A stretch of DNA of 12,598 nucleotides from JAVBLG01 sp031553655 (lineage in GTDB: Bacteria; Desulfobacterota; Desulfovibrionia; Desulfovibrionales; Desulfovibrionaceae). This document shows positions 1 through 6,955 of this stretch, in pieces (within the stretch, counting starts at the first letter, position 1; the number at the start of each line of letters is the position of its first letter). The notes beneath the pieces are model-generated. The model saw nothing but the letters and a program-made list of their open reading frames with translations, did no database searches and was not told the origin of the DNA. The translations under genes were made by a program, and so were the position numbers. The stretch covers positions 1 through 12,598 of the forward strand of contig JAVBLG010000026.1 in the NCBI GenBank assembly GCA_031553655.1, written 5' to 3'.

Positions 1-48
1 CTTTAATTTTGTCAGAAGTGCACAATATAGATGCAACTGTGCATTAAA

Positions 49-57
49 TGGTATAAT
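49..57 (+). promoter_or_regulatory. Extended -10 promoter of the transposase
   Basis: TGG followed by a perfect TATAAT (52-57) makes an extended -10 box, which can work without a good -35. The only -35 candidate is ATGCAA at 31-36, with a short 15-base spacer. The start codon lies 37 bases downstream, with AGGTGAG (86-92) as the ribosome binding site. Confidence 0.5.
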
Positions 58-94
58 ATCCTGGTATAAAAGAATAATTCGTTGCAGGTGAGTT

Positions 95-1459
95 ATGCCG
101 GAGTTCAAATCGTCGGATCGGAACCAGTTGTTTTTGTTGCCGCCATCGATTCAAGATTGGCTTCCTGAGGACCATTTGGCCAGGTTTATTCTGGATATTG
201 TGGAGCAATTGGATCTGCGGGCTATTTTTGACAAATATAACAATAAGGGCACACAAGCTTACTCCCCCAGGATGCTTGTATCGTTGTTATTCTATGGTTA
301 TGCGACGGGCGTGTTTTCCAGCCGTAAACTTGAGCGTGGAACTTATGATTCTGTGGCTTTGCGTTTTGTTGCCGCCAATACGCACCCGGATCACGATACC
401 ATTGCCAATTTCAGACGTCGTTTCCATGTGGAACTTGCGCAATTATTTCAGCAAGTACTTTTGTTTGCCCATGGAGCCGGGGTACTGAGGCTCGGCACAG
501 TGAGCCTTGACGGTTCCAAAATCAAGGCCAATGCCTCTAAACACAAGGCGCTGAGTTATCAGCATGCATGCAAGCTTGAGGAAGAAATACGCGGGCAGAT
601 TGCCGAATTATTGGCCAGAGCCGAAGCGGCGGATCAGGTGGACCTGCCGGACGGCATGAGCTTACCTGAAGAACTTGCCAGGCGTGAGCAGCGACTTGCC
701 GCCATCGCCAAAGCCAAGGAAGAAATTGAACGCCGCGCAGCCGAACGGCATGCGGTAGAACAGCAGGAATATGAAGAAAAGTTGGCCGCCCGCAAAGATA
801 AAGTCAAAAAAAGTGGCAAAAAACCAGGAGGCAGAGGACCTACGCCTCCCACTTCTGGCCCTTCCGGTAAGGACCAGGTGAATCTCACCGATCCAGAATC
901 GCGAATTATGCCCAAAGGTAAAAATTTTAAGCAGGCGTATAACGGCCAGGCTGCTGTGGATGTCGACAGTTTGCTCATAGTTTCGGAGCGTATGACGCAA
1001 CATGCCAACGATAAAGAAGAACTGGAGCCGATGTTGAAAAAACTGTCCGAACTTCCCGTAATTTTGGGTTCTGTGCGTAATCTTCTGGCGGATTCAGGAT
1101 ATTTCAGTGAGCGCAATGTCCGTGCTTGCCTGTCAAGTGGCATCGAACCATACATCGCGCCTGAGCGCACCCCGCATAATCAATCAGCGTTTAACCGTTT
1201 TATGGAACCGTTAGGCCCTTGTCCGGCAGTGGAGTTTGATCCGGTAGGAAATATGCGCCACAGGCTCAAGACAAAGGCCGGTAAATGCCTCTATGCGCTA
1301 CGCAAAAATACTGTTGAACCGGTGTTCGGCATCCTGAAATCAATCCTCGGCCTGCGGCAACTCTCCATGAGGGGATTAAAATTCACGGCTTCGGAATGGA
1401 GTATTGCTTGTACAGCATGGAATATGAAAAGACTCCACGTTGTTATGCAAGGCAGGTAG
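95..1459 (+). CDS. IS1182-family DDE transposase
   Basis: This 454-residue protein has the normal length and layout of an IS1182-family transposase, the enzyme that cuts and rejoins the ends of its own element. The DDE residues are visible: Asp139 in SLDGSKIKANAS, Asp333 in LLADSGYFSERN, and Glu408 in NTVEPVFGILK. Between the first two lies a charged, coiled-coil-like insertion (about 155-245, rich in Glu, Arg and Ala) ending in a Lys/Gly/Pro linker, then the typical block around DPESRIMPKG (266-275). An N-terminal helical domain (about 1-110) precedes the catalytic core. No frameshift or stop interrupts it, so it may be active. The ATG at 95 is preceded by AGGTGAG and an extended -10 promoter. 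Codon use is more AT-rich than in the neighbouring genes, as expected for a mobile gene. Confidence 0.92.
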   Translation: MPEFKSSDRNQLFLLPPSIQDWLPEDHLARFILDIVEQLDLRAIFDKYNNKGTQAYSPRMLVSLLFYGYATGVFSSRKLERGTYDSVALRFVAANTHPDHDTIANFRRRFHVELAQLFQQVLLFAHGAGVLRLGTVSLDGSKIKANASKHKALSYQHACKLEEEIRGQIAELLARAEAADQVDLPDGMSLPEELARREQRLAAIAKAKEEIERRAAERHAVEQQEYEEKLAARKDKVKKSGKKPGGRGPTPPTSGPSGKDQVNLTDPESRIMPKGKNFKQAYNGQAAVDVDSLLIVSERMTQHANDKEELEPMLKKLSELPVILGSVRNLLADSGYFSERNVRACLSSGIEPYIAPERTPHNQSAFNRFMEPLGPCPAVEFDPVGNMRHRLKTKAGKCLYALRKNTVEPVFGILKSILGLRQLSMRGLKFTASEWSIACTAWNMKRLHVVMQGR

Positions 1460-1587
1460 CAGGATTGTATGAAAAAAAGAGGAGGTATGCTCAGCTATGC
1501 CAGACATACCCCACATTTATCTATAAGTTGAAAACTGGAGCACATAGGAAAAATGACTGCGAAATCGTCGCTCCGACAGGCTCCTAG

Positions 1588-1648
1588 TTATAAAAAATGG
1601 CATAATAGCTCGCGCTGAGAAACGACGCGAGTGCCATAAAAATTATAA
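1588..1648. repeat. Composite inverted repeat next to the IS right end
   Basis: Three blocks pair in order: TTATAA (1588-1593) with TTATAA (1643-1648), ATGGCA (1597-1602) with TGCCAT (1632-1637), and CTCGCG (1609-1614) with CGCGAG (1626-1631), around an 11-base loop. The outer blocks are separated by A-runs of unequal length (3 and 5), and the left arm has a six-base bulge, TAATAG. The structure begins right after the proposed IS end. It could be an old terminator, an operator, or a hairpin that served as insertion target; the sequence does not decide. The rest of the 1588-1774 gap shows no gene and only weak promoter-like matches. Confidence 0.5.
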
Positions 1649-1774
1649 GCATGCGACGGGCACGTCAAATATTGAGCCGCAACAGTCAGGTGGAATAACA
1701 CGCGGCGCTGTTCTTGCAAAAAGACCTGTTCAAGGTGTATTCATTTTTTGAGGAGCGCTTTCCGCGAAATTGTC

Positions 1775-3121
1775 ATGCGTATTGCCCAATACAAATCCGT
1801 GCCGATTATTCTGGGCATTGCCGGTCTTTATCTGGTAATGGCGCTTTTGGCCATGTCCGATGCCTGGCCCGCGCACGGTGCGGACATTCCGGCGCAGTAT
1901 CAGCCCCGGCTGTCCATAGAAATTGTGGTGAAACCGTATTTCGATGAAAAAACCATTGCCGCCGGAGTAGATTTGGTCTGGCCGTCTATGGAAAAAGGAA
2001 ACACGGCTCTTCAAGGCGAAAAAGCGGAGGCCGCGCGGCCCTCTGCCTCCCCGGATGGAGCGGAACCTTTGGTCGTGGGGGTAGATCTTGCCCGAACTGC
2101 TCCGCCCAGCGAGGCCTTATTGGCGGCGCATCCGCGCAACAGAACGATTCGTATCGCGGCGGTGGGCGATATTATGATGGGGAAGGAAGGAACCTTGCCT
2201 TCCGACGGCGGAGCCGGAATTTTTTCGGATGCCAAAGACCATTTTGCCGGTTGTGATGTCGTTTTCGGTAATCTGGAAGGGCCGCTTACAGATCGCGGCG
2301 TTCCCACAAAGACTTTTACTCCGGGACGTTCCTATCTGTTCCGCACTCCTCCTGAATATGCCGCGCACCTGAAAAACGCCGGGTTCACCATGCTTTCTCT
2401 GGCCAATAATCATATAAATGATTACGGCTGGGATGGGCACGCCCACACCATGAAGCTGCTGAATGAACTAGGCATAGGGCACACAGGGGCCATAGGACAG
2501 ATCGCCGTGCAAAATGTGAACGGCACGCGCATAGCTGTTATCGGCCTGGCTCCCAATGCCGGTTGCCAGAACATAAACGACATACCGGCGGCTGTGGCTC
2601 TGGTGAAAAAGGCGGTCCAGGTTCCGGGCACTTTGGTGGTAGTGTCTTTTCACGGCGGGGCCGAAGGTGAGGCCGGGATGGATAGCGTTGACGAAGTTTC
2701 CACATACCTCGGCGAGAAGCGGGGCGATCTGCGAAGGCTTTCTCATGCGGTGATTGATGCCGGGGCCGATCTGGTTCTGGGGCACGGCCCGCATGTTCCC
2801 AGAGGGCTGGAAGTATACAAGAGCAGGTTGATTGCCTATTCTCTGGGCAACTTCGCCACCTGCGCCGGAATCAGCGTACAGGGCACATCCGGGCTTGCGC
2901 CTTTGCTGTTGGCGGATCTGCATCCCTCCGGAGAACTGGCGGACATGAAAATTGTAAGCTTCAGACAACGTTATAACCAGGGACCCAGGCTCGACCCCTA
3001 TGACGAGGCCGCCCTGTCCATGCTTGCCCTGAGCAAGGAAATACTGGCCCCGGAATGGGCGGCCCGACTGCTGCTTCCCGGCAGCCGCAGTCCGGAGATG
3101 GCTTCGGCTGATACAAATTAA
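1775..3121 (+). CDS. CapA-family (PgsA/YwtB-like) membrane-anchored metallophosphatase-fold protein
   Basis: This belongs to the CapA family, named for poly-gamma-glutamate capsule proteins, with a calcineurin-like metal-binding fold. Counting from ATG 1775 (448 residues), a hydrophobic anchor or signal lies at about 9-27, then a low-complexity linker, then the CapA domain from about 125. Motifs are AVGDIMMG (129-136), GNLEGPLTDRG (165-175), LANNHINDYG (209-218), SFHGGAEGE (291-299), GHGPHVPRG (336-344) and YSLGNF (355-360), supplying the Asp, Asn and His metal ligands. It should act outside the membrane. No capB or capC is nearby, so a capsule role is unproven. An in-frame TTG at 1748 has AAGGTG ten bases upstream and would add nine residues. 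ATG 1775 has only a distant GAGGAG, so the start is uncertain. It is followed after 11 bases by the CAP-domain gene. Confidence 0.85.
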   Translation: MRIAQYKSVPIILGIAGLYLVMALLAMSDAWPAHGADIPAQYQPRLSIEIVVKPYFDEKTIAAGVDLVWPSMEKGNTALQGEKAEAARPSASPDGAEPLVVGVDLARTAPPSEALLAAHPRNRTIRIAAVGDIMMGKEGTLPSDGGAGIFSDAKDHFAGCDVVFGNLEGPLTDRGVPTKTFTPGRSYLFRTPPEYAAHLKNAGFTMLSLANNHINDYGWDGHAHTMKLLNELGIGHTGAIGQIAVQNVNGTRIAVIGLAPNAGCQNINDIPAAVALVKKAVQVPGTLVVVSFHGGAEGEAGMDSVDEVSTYLGEKRGDLRRLSHAVIDAGADLVLGHGPHVPRGLEVYKSRLIAYSLGNFATCAGISVQGTSGLAPLLLADLHPSGELADMKIVSFRQRYNQGPRLDPYDEAALSMLALSKEILAPEWAARLLLPGSRSPEMASADTN

Positions 3122-3132
3122 AGGAATAGAGC

Positions 3133-3627
3133 ATGCGTATGTCAGCCGTCCATCTCGTGACGACATTATCCAGGTCTTTGTTTGTTCTGGCCGTTTGTGG
3201 CCTTTTCCTCCTCAGCCATTCCAATACGGAACCAGCATTTGCCGCGAGCCTGTCGGGCCAGGCCAGTGAAGTATTGCTTCGGGTCAATCAGGAGCGCAGC
3301 GCGGTCGGGCGGCGCACGTTGGTTCCGGATAGTCGTTTGATGCAATTTGCCCGGACGCGCGCCGAGGAACTCATCCAGAATTTCTCACATACCAGACCGG
3401 ACGGGCGTGAGTGGTCGACCATATTTAGTGACAATAACTACAAGTTCAGTTCAATTTCTGAAAATATAGCCATGGGGCAGAGGTCCCCGAAAGAAGCTAT
3501 GGCCAGCTGGATGAATTCGGATGGACACCGCAAGAACATTATGCAAGAAAAGGCGGATAAAATCGGCGTCGCAGTGTCCCGAATGCCGGATGGCACATTG
3601 TGCTGGGTGCAACTTTTCGCGAGATAA
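3133..3627 (+). CDS. Exported CAP (SCP/PR-1-like, YkwD-type) domain protein
   Basis: The 164-residue product starts with a signal peptide (Arg2, hydrophobic stretch about 15-28, probable cleavage AFA|A after residue 37) and is otherwise one bacterial CAP domain. Signature positions are His86 in FSHTRPDG, Glu110 in ENIAMG, His132 in SDGHRKNIM, and the C-terminal WVQLF strand (158-162). These residues form the conserved CAP cavity. The molecular role of bacterial YkwD-type proteins is poorly defined, so no reaction is assigned; location is periplasmic or extracellular. AAGGAA at 3121-3126 overlaps the capA-like stop codon and is correctly spaced for ATG 3133; a second ATG at 3139 is possible. 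The short gap implies cotranscription with the upstream gene and a shared envelope role. Confidence 0.87.
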   Translation: MRMSAVHLVTTLSRSLFVLAVCGLFLLSHSNTEPAFAASLSGQASEVLLRVNQERSAVGRRTLVPDSRLMQFARTRAEELIQNFSHTRPDGREWSTIFSDNNYKFSSISENIAMGQRSPKEAMASWMNSDGHRKNIMQEKADKIGVAVSRMPDGTLCWVQLFAR

Positions 3628-3706
3628 ATGCTGTAAGTCCGGATCCTCCGTTTCATGCTCAAACCCTGAGCCTGTATCCAATATAATCCGAATATGCAGC
3701 CGTGCG

Positions 3707-3735
3707 TTGACATGCGCGGGCGATTTATGCCAATC
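3707..3735 (+). promoter_or_regulatory. Tentative promoter region for the cstA-like gene
   Basis: The 188-base gap 3628-3815 holds a perfect -35 TTGACA (3707-3712) without a convincing -10 at 16-18 bases, and a perfect TATAAT (3682-3687) without a convincing -35. Either could drive the downstream gene. A four-base hairpin CGGA/TCCG (3640-3650) followed by TTT is too short to call a terminator. No CRP-like or sigma-54 site was seen. Confidence 0.25.
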
Positions 3736-3815
3736 TTTCCGCCTGTCAACGGGAAATGAATGATTTTATTGGTATGCAAGCCGCCGGTAGGCGTCAGCCA
3801 CGGAGAGTAAAACGC

Positions 3816-5609
3816 ATGAATATTCTTGTGATGTTGGTTATTTCAGTCATCATTTTCATTATCGGCGCCAATGTTTACGGGCGCATCGTGGCCAGGTGGC
3901 TGGGGGAAGACGTTTCCCGTCCCACCCCGGCGGAAACGGTTAATGACGGCAAAGATTATGTGCCCACGAAGTTCAGCATTTTGTTCGGGCATCATTTTTC
4001 GGCCATTGCCGGGGCCGGCCCCATTGTGGGCCCCACCGTGGCCATTTTGTTCGGGTATTTGCCGGTGTGGCTGTGGATTCTGGTTGGTTCGGTGCTGATC
4101 GGCGCGGTGCACGATTTTTCTTCGCTTTTTGTCAGCCTGCGCGAACGCGGGCGATCCATCGCGGAGGTAACTCGCGGCACTTTGGGCACGACAGGATTTT
4201 TCCTTTTTATATGCTTTGCCATTCTGCTGCTGGTTCTGGTCACATCGGCCTTTTTGTCCATGACCGTGCAGGCGCTCACCAGTACCGCGCCTCTGGAACT
4301 TCTGGGCCTGCCCGCCGATCAGACCCTGCTGCATACCAAGAATGTGGGCGGAGTTGTTCACGGGGTAATCGGCGGCATTGCCTCCACTTCTGTAATCGTA
4401 ATTACGTTTTTTGCGCCGCTGCTCGGTTATTTCATTTATAAGCGCAATATGAACATCGCTCTGGGCTATGTTGTAGCCGCCATTGTGGCTTTCGGATCAA
4501 TACAGATAGGCATGATGATGCCGGTAACGGCTGACCCCAAAATCTGGATGCTGATTCTGGCCGTATACGTTACCCTGGCTTCCGGCCTACCGGTATGGCT
4601 GATTCTGCATCCTCGCGATTTCATCAATGTGCAGATTCTCTATGTGGGCATCGCGGCTCTTTTCGCGGTGGTGATTGTGGGAGGCTTTCAGGGCATTACG
4701 GTGCAGGCCCCGGCCCTTGCAGTTGAGGCGGGCACCGCCAAGCTGAGCTACCTCTGGCCTTTTCTTTTTATTACCGTGGCTTGCGGGGCGGTATCCGGGT
4801 TCCACTCTCTGGTTTCCACCGGTACTACATCCAAGCAGTTGGCCAAAGAAGGGCAAGCCAGAAAAATCGGTTATAATGCCATGATTCTGGAAGGCGTTCT
4901 GGCTACGGTCACCGTGCTGGTGGTGTGCGCGGCCCTGCCGCAGGCCGACTATATGCGGCTGGTCTGGCCGGACCCGGGCATGGGCGGTTCCAACCCCATT
5001 CTGGCTTTTTCCCTGAGCATGGGGCTTATGCTGAATAAAACCCTGCACATTCCCACTCACTACGGCACAGTGTTCGGCATTCTGATGGTGGAAGGTTTTG
5101 TGGTTACCACGCTGGACGCGGCCGTGCGCCTGAACCGCTACCTCTTTGAGGAATTGTGGAATGTGCTGTTTAAGGGCAATGTTCCGGCACTTATGCGCAC
5201 CACCACGTTCAACTCGCTTTTGTCCGTGCTGTTGATGCTGTGGCTGGCCTGGAACAATGCCTTTACCATGCTGTGGCCGCTTTTTGCCACCACCAACCAG
5301 TTGCTGGCCGCCCTGACTCTGCTGGCGGTTTCTTCCTGGCTGCTCAAGCGCCGCCGCCAGGCTTGGTTTACCATTGTGCCCGCCGTGTTCATGGTGTTTA
5401 CAACCATTGCCGCACTGCTTCTGCTGCTGCAAAAGTTCATCGCTCAAATACAGGGCGGGGCCGTTTCCGGCCCTCTTACCCTGATGGTTATGGATGTTTT
5501 ATGCCTTGGCCTGGCCATGGGCGTAGTTTATATGGCTGTGCAGAATTTCAGAAATATTCACAGAAAAGATGAATCCCCGGAAGCGAGCGGAGTGCGGAAT
5601 AATCAATAA
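3816..5609 (+). CDS. cstA: CstA-family carbon-starvation transporter (short form)
   Basis: This 597-residue polytopic inner-membrane protein belongs to the CstA/BtsT family, whose studied members import pyruvate and have been linked to peptide use during starvation. Family blocks near the N-terminus are clear: DYVPT, LFGHHFSAIAGAGPIVGP and GAVHDFSSLFVSLRERG. Later blocks include SGFHSLVSTGTTSKQL and LHIPTHYGTVFG. It is about 100 residues shorter than E. coli CstA, a size seen in other bacteria. I start it at ATG 3816, preceded by GGAG (3802-3805) and leading straight into a membrane helix. An upstream in-frame ATG at 3756 would add an Arg-rich 20-residue extension with no good ribosome site. 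It stands alone, convergent with the EFR1 gene across 20 bases without an evident terminator. Substrate is inferred from family only. Confidence 0.88.
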   Translation: MNILVMLVISVIIFIIGANVYGRIVARWLGEDVSRPTPAETVNDGKDYVPTKFSILFGHHFSAIAGAGPIVGPTVAILFGYLPVWLWILVGSVLIGAVHDFSSLFVSLRERGRSIAEVTRGTLGTTGFFLFICFAILLLVLVTSAFLSMTVQALTSTAPLELLGLPADQTLLHTKNVGGVVHGVIGGIASTSVIVITFFAPLLGYFIYKRNMNIALGYVVAAIVAFGSIQIGMMMPVTADPKIWMLILAVYVTLASGLPVWLILHPRDFINVQILYVGIAALFAVVIVGGFQGITVQAPALAVEAGTAKLSYLWPFLFITVACGAVSGFHSLVSTGTTSKQLAKEGQARKIGYNAMILEGVLATVTVLVVCAALPQADYMRLVWPDPGMGGSNPILAFSLSMGLMLNKTLHIPTHYGTVFGILMVEGFVVTTLDAAVRLNRYLFEELWNVLFKGNVPALMRTTTFNSLLSVLLMLWLAWNNAFTMLWPLFATTNQLLAALTLLAVSSWLLKRRRQAWFTIVPAVFMVFTTIAALLLLLQKFIAQIQGGAVSGPLTLMVMDVLCLGLAMGVVYMAVQNFRNIHRKDESPEASGVRNNQ

Positions 5610-5629
5610 ATTATCCATCGCAAAATGCT

Positions 5630-6430
5630 CTAAATAAAAACTTCCGGCTCTTTGCGGGCGCTGAATTTTTCCTGAAACATTTTTGTGGCGGCTTCGTACT
5701 GCGGGCCGCGAAAAGCCTGCGCGCCTTGCGGGCATACGCTCACGCAAGCCGCGCAGGCTATGCACAAATCGAAGTTTTTGGTTTTGGGGGCCTTGGATGG
5801 AATGGCTCCGACAGGGCATATTTCGGAGCAAGCTCCGCATTCCACGCATTTGTCGTCGGCCGTGGGCTTGAGAGCGCCGGGTTTTACCTCACGATAGGGG
5901 AAGTTACCTTTTACCTTAAGCTCGTAGCGCTGCCCAGAGGCGAATGATTCCAGACGATACAGACAATTGCGGGCAAAATCCGCAATGCGTTCCCTATCGG
6001 CCTCGTCGGGGCGGGCTTTGGCAATTTCGGGAAAAATGGCGTGCTGGGCAATGAAAGCTCCGGCCCCGATTACCACAAAGCCGTTTTTTTCCAGAATATC
6101 CTTCAGTTCCAGCAGGGCGTCTTCATACTCGCGGTTGCCGTAAGCCACAACGGCTATGGCCGGGGTGGACCCGCTCCCTTTTATATTGGCCAGGCGTTCG
6201 GCGGCCAAGGCCGGAATTCTGCCGCTGTAAACAGGCATGCCGGCTACAACAAGGTCTTTCGGGCCGAAGTGTTTTTCCTGAAGCGGAGCGGGTGAGGCCA
6301 GATTTATGGCTTCGTTTTTGCCCGAAAGCTGCGCGGTTATGGTTTCCACAATAGTTCTGGTGGTTCCGGTGGCGGTGAAGTAGATCTGGCTTATGGAATC
6401 GTAAAGCTTGGCGCCGGGATTATTGCTCAT
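5630..6430 (-). CDS. EFR1-type flavodoxin-like / 2[4Fe-4S] ferredoxin fusion protein
   Basis: The 266-residue protein joins an N-terminal flavodoxin-like domain to a C-terminal bacterial ferredoxin domain. The FMN phosphate loop is FTATGTTRTI (18-27), and the conserved GMPVYSGRIP follows at about 64-73. Two CxxCxxCxxxC sets, Cys195/198/201/205 and Cys223/226/229/233, each followed by Pro, should bind two [4Fe-4S] clusters. No signal peptide is present, so it is cytoplasmic. EFR1 proteins are presumed electron carriers. It is the last gene of the minus-strand operon, 18 bases after the CobO/BtuR gene, with a GAGG ribosome site five bases before ATG 6430. The position suggests it delivers low-potential electrons to the adenosyltransferase, to AmrS, or to both; this is inference. 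Confidence 0.85.
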   Translation of the reverse strand: MSNNPGAKLYDSISQIYFTATGTTRTIVETITAQLSGKNEAINLASPAPLQEKHFGPKDLVVAGMPVYSGRIPALAAERLANIKGSGSTPAIAVVAYGNREYEDALLELKDILEKNGFVVIGAGAFIAQHAIFPEIAKARPDEADRERIADFARNCLYRLESFASGQRYELKVKGNFPYREVKPGALKPTADDKCVECGACSEICPVGAIPSKAPKTKNFDLCIACAACVSVCPQGAQAFRGPQYEAATKMFQEKFSARKEPEVFI

Positions 6431-6448
6431 GTTAACCTCTATATTATT

Positions 6449-6955
6449 TTAAAATTCAATGCCTTTGGCGGCTTTAATACCTTTTGTCCAGGGGTGCTTG
6501 ATTTCGCGCATTTCTGTTACCAGATCGGCCGCTTCCACCAGCCAGTCCGGGGCGTTGCGCCCGGAAAGAACCACATGAAAATTGTGTTTTCCGGCCAGTT
6601 CTATTACTTCTTCAATATTTTTTCTGGTCAAAAGCCCGCTATCCAAGGCGTATATAGATTCGTCGAGGACCAGCAGGTCGAGGCTGTCGTCCATGCGTTC
6701 TTTAGCCCAGTCCAAGGTGGCTTGGGCTGCTTGTTCCTGTTCCGCGCGTTCTTCTTCGTTGCGGAAAAAGCCCTTTCCGCCAGCGTAATAACAATCGCCA
6801 AGGATTGCGGCCATTTGTTTCTGCTCTCCGGCCTGATCCGCTCGCTTCATGAATTGGGCAAAAACAATTTTGAAACCCTGCCCCAGAGCCCGCATGGTCT
6901 GGCCCACGCAGGCTGAGGTTTTTCCTTTGCCGTTGCCGGTATAAATCAGGATCAT
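6449..6955 (-). CDS. cobO: Cob(I)yrinic acid a,c-diamide / cob(I)alamin adenosyltransferase (CobO/BtuR)
   Basis: This enzyme transfers the 5'-deoxyadenosyl group of ATP to the Co(I) of a corrinoid, giving adenosylcobamide. From ATG 6955 it has 168 residues. The N-terminal P-loop is GNGKGKTS (7-14), QFMKR follows, a Walker-B-like LLVLDES lies mid-protein, and the C-terminal half carries LSGRNAP and TEMREIKHPW, all typical of the CobO/BtuR/CobP class. It lacks the roughly 30-residue N-terminal arm of E. coli BtuR (196 residues), which helps cover the active site. ATG 6955 overlaps the amrS stop as ATGA, with GAGGGGAAG upstream; a GTG at 6961 would add two residues. Translation is thus probably coupled to amrS. 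The EFR1 gene follows closely. No other cob genes lie in the window, so biosynthesis versus salvage is undecided. Confidence 0.9.
   Translation of the reverse strand: MILIYTGNGKGKTSACVGQTMRALGQGFKIVFAQFMKRADQAGEQKQMAAILGDCYYAGGKGFFRNEEERAEQEQAAQATLDWAKERMDDSLDLLVLDESIYALDSGLLTRKNIEEVIELAGKHNFHVVLSGRNAPDWLVEAADLVTEMREIKHPWTKGIKAAKGIEF

Larger units (their letters stand above)
1..1587 (+). mobile_element. IS1182-type insertion sequence (left end not defined)
   Basis: The element is recognised by its intact transposase at 95-1459. A plausible right end is the sequence GACAGGCTCCTAG at 1575-1587, which matches the style of ends I associate with this group (from memory). Its reverse complement does not occur in bases 1-94, apart from a weak resemblance around TTGTCAGAAG at 10-19. 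The left end is therefore either degenerate or upstream of the window, and start 1 is only the window edge. Bases 1460-1587 hold no credible gene, only an imperfect dyad (GGTATG at 1484-1489 against CATACC downstream). The stretch is visibly less GC-rich than the genes that follow, which fits recent acquisition. The boundaries are uncertain; the IS identity is firm. Confidence 0.7.

Noticed and set aside
1396..1587. 63-codon frame at the end of the IS
   Set aside because: It starts inside the transposase gene in another frame and ends in the presumed terminal repeat, with no recognisable protein features.
3640..3653. Terminator after the CAP-domain gene
   Set aside because: The stem has only four base pairs and is followed by three T residues, too weak to call.
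3756..3815. N-terminal extension of the cstA-like protein from ATG 3756
   Set aside because: The 20 extra residues are Arg-rich and unlike the family; the ATG at 3816 has a proper GGAG and leads directly into the first membrane helix.
4587..5447. Long minus-strand frame (286 codons) opposite the cstA-like gene
   Set aside because: It is a shadow of a real gene: His/Gln-rich composition, no family motifs and no ribosome site.
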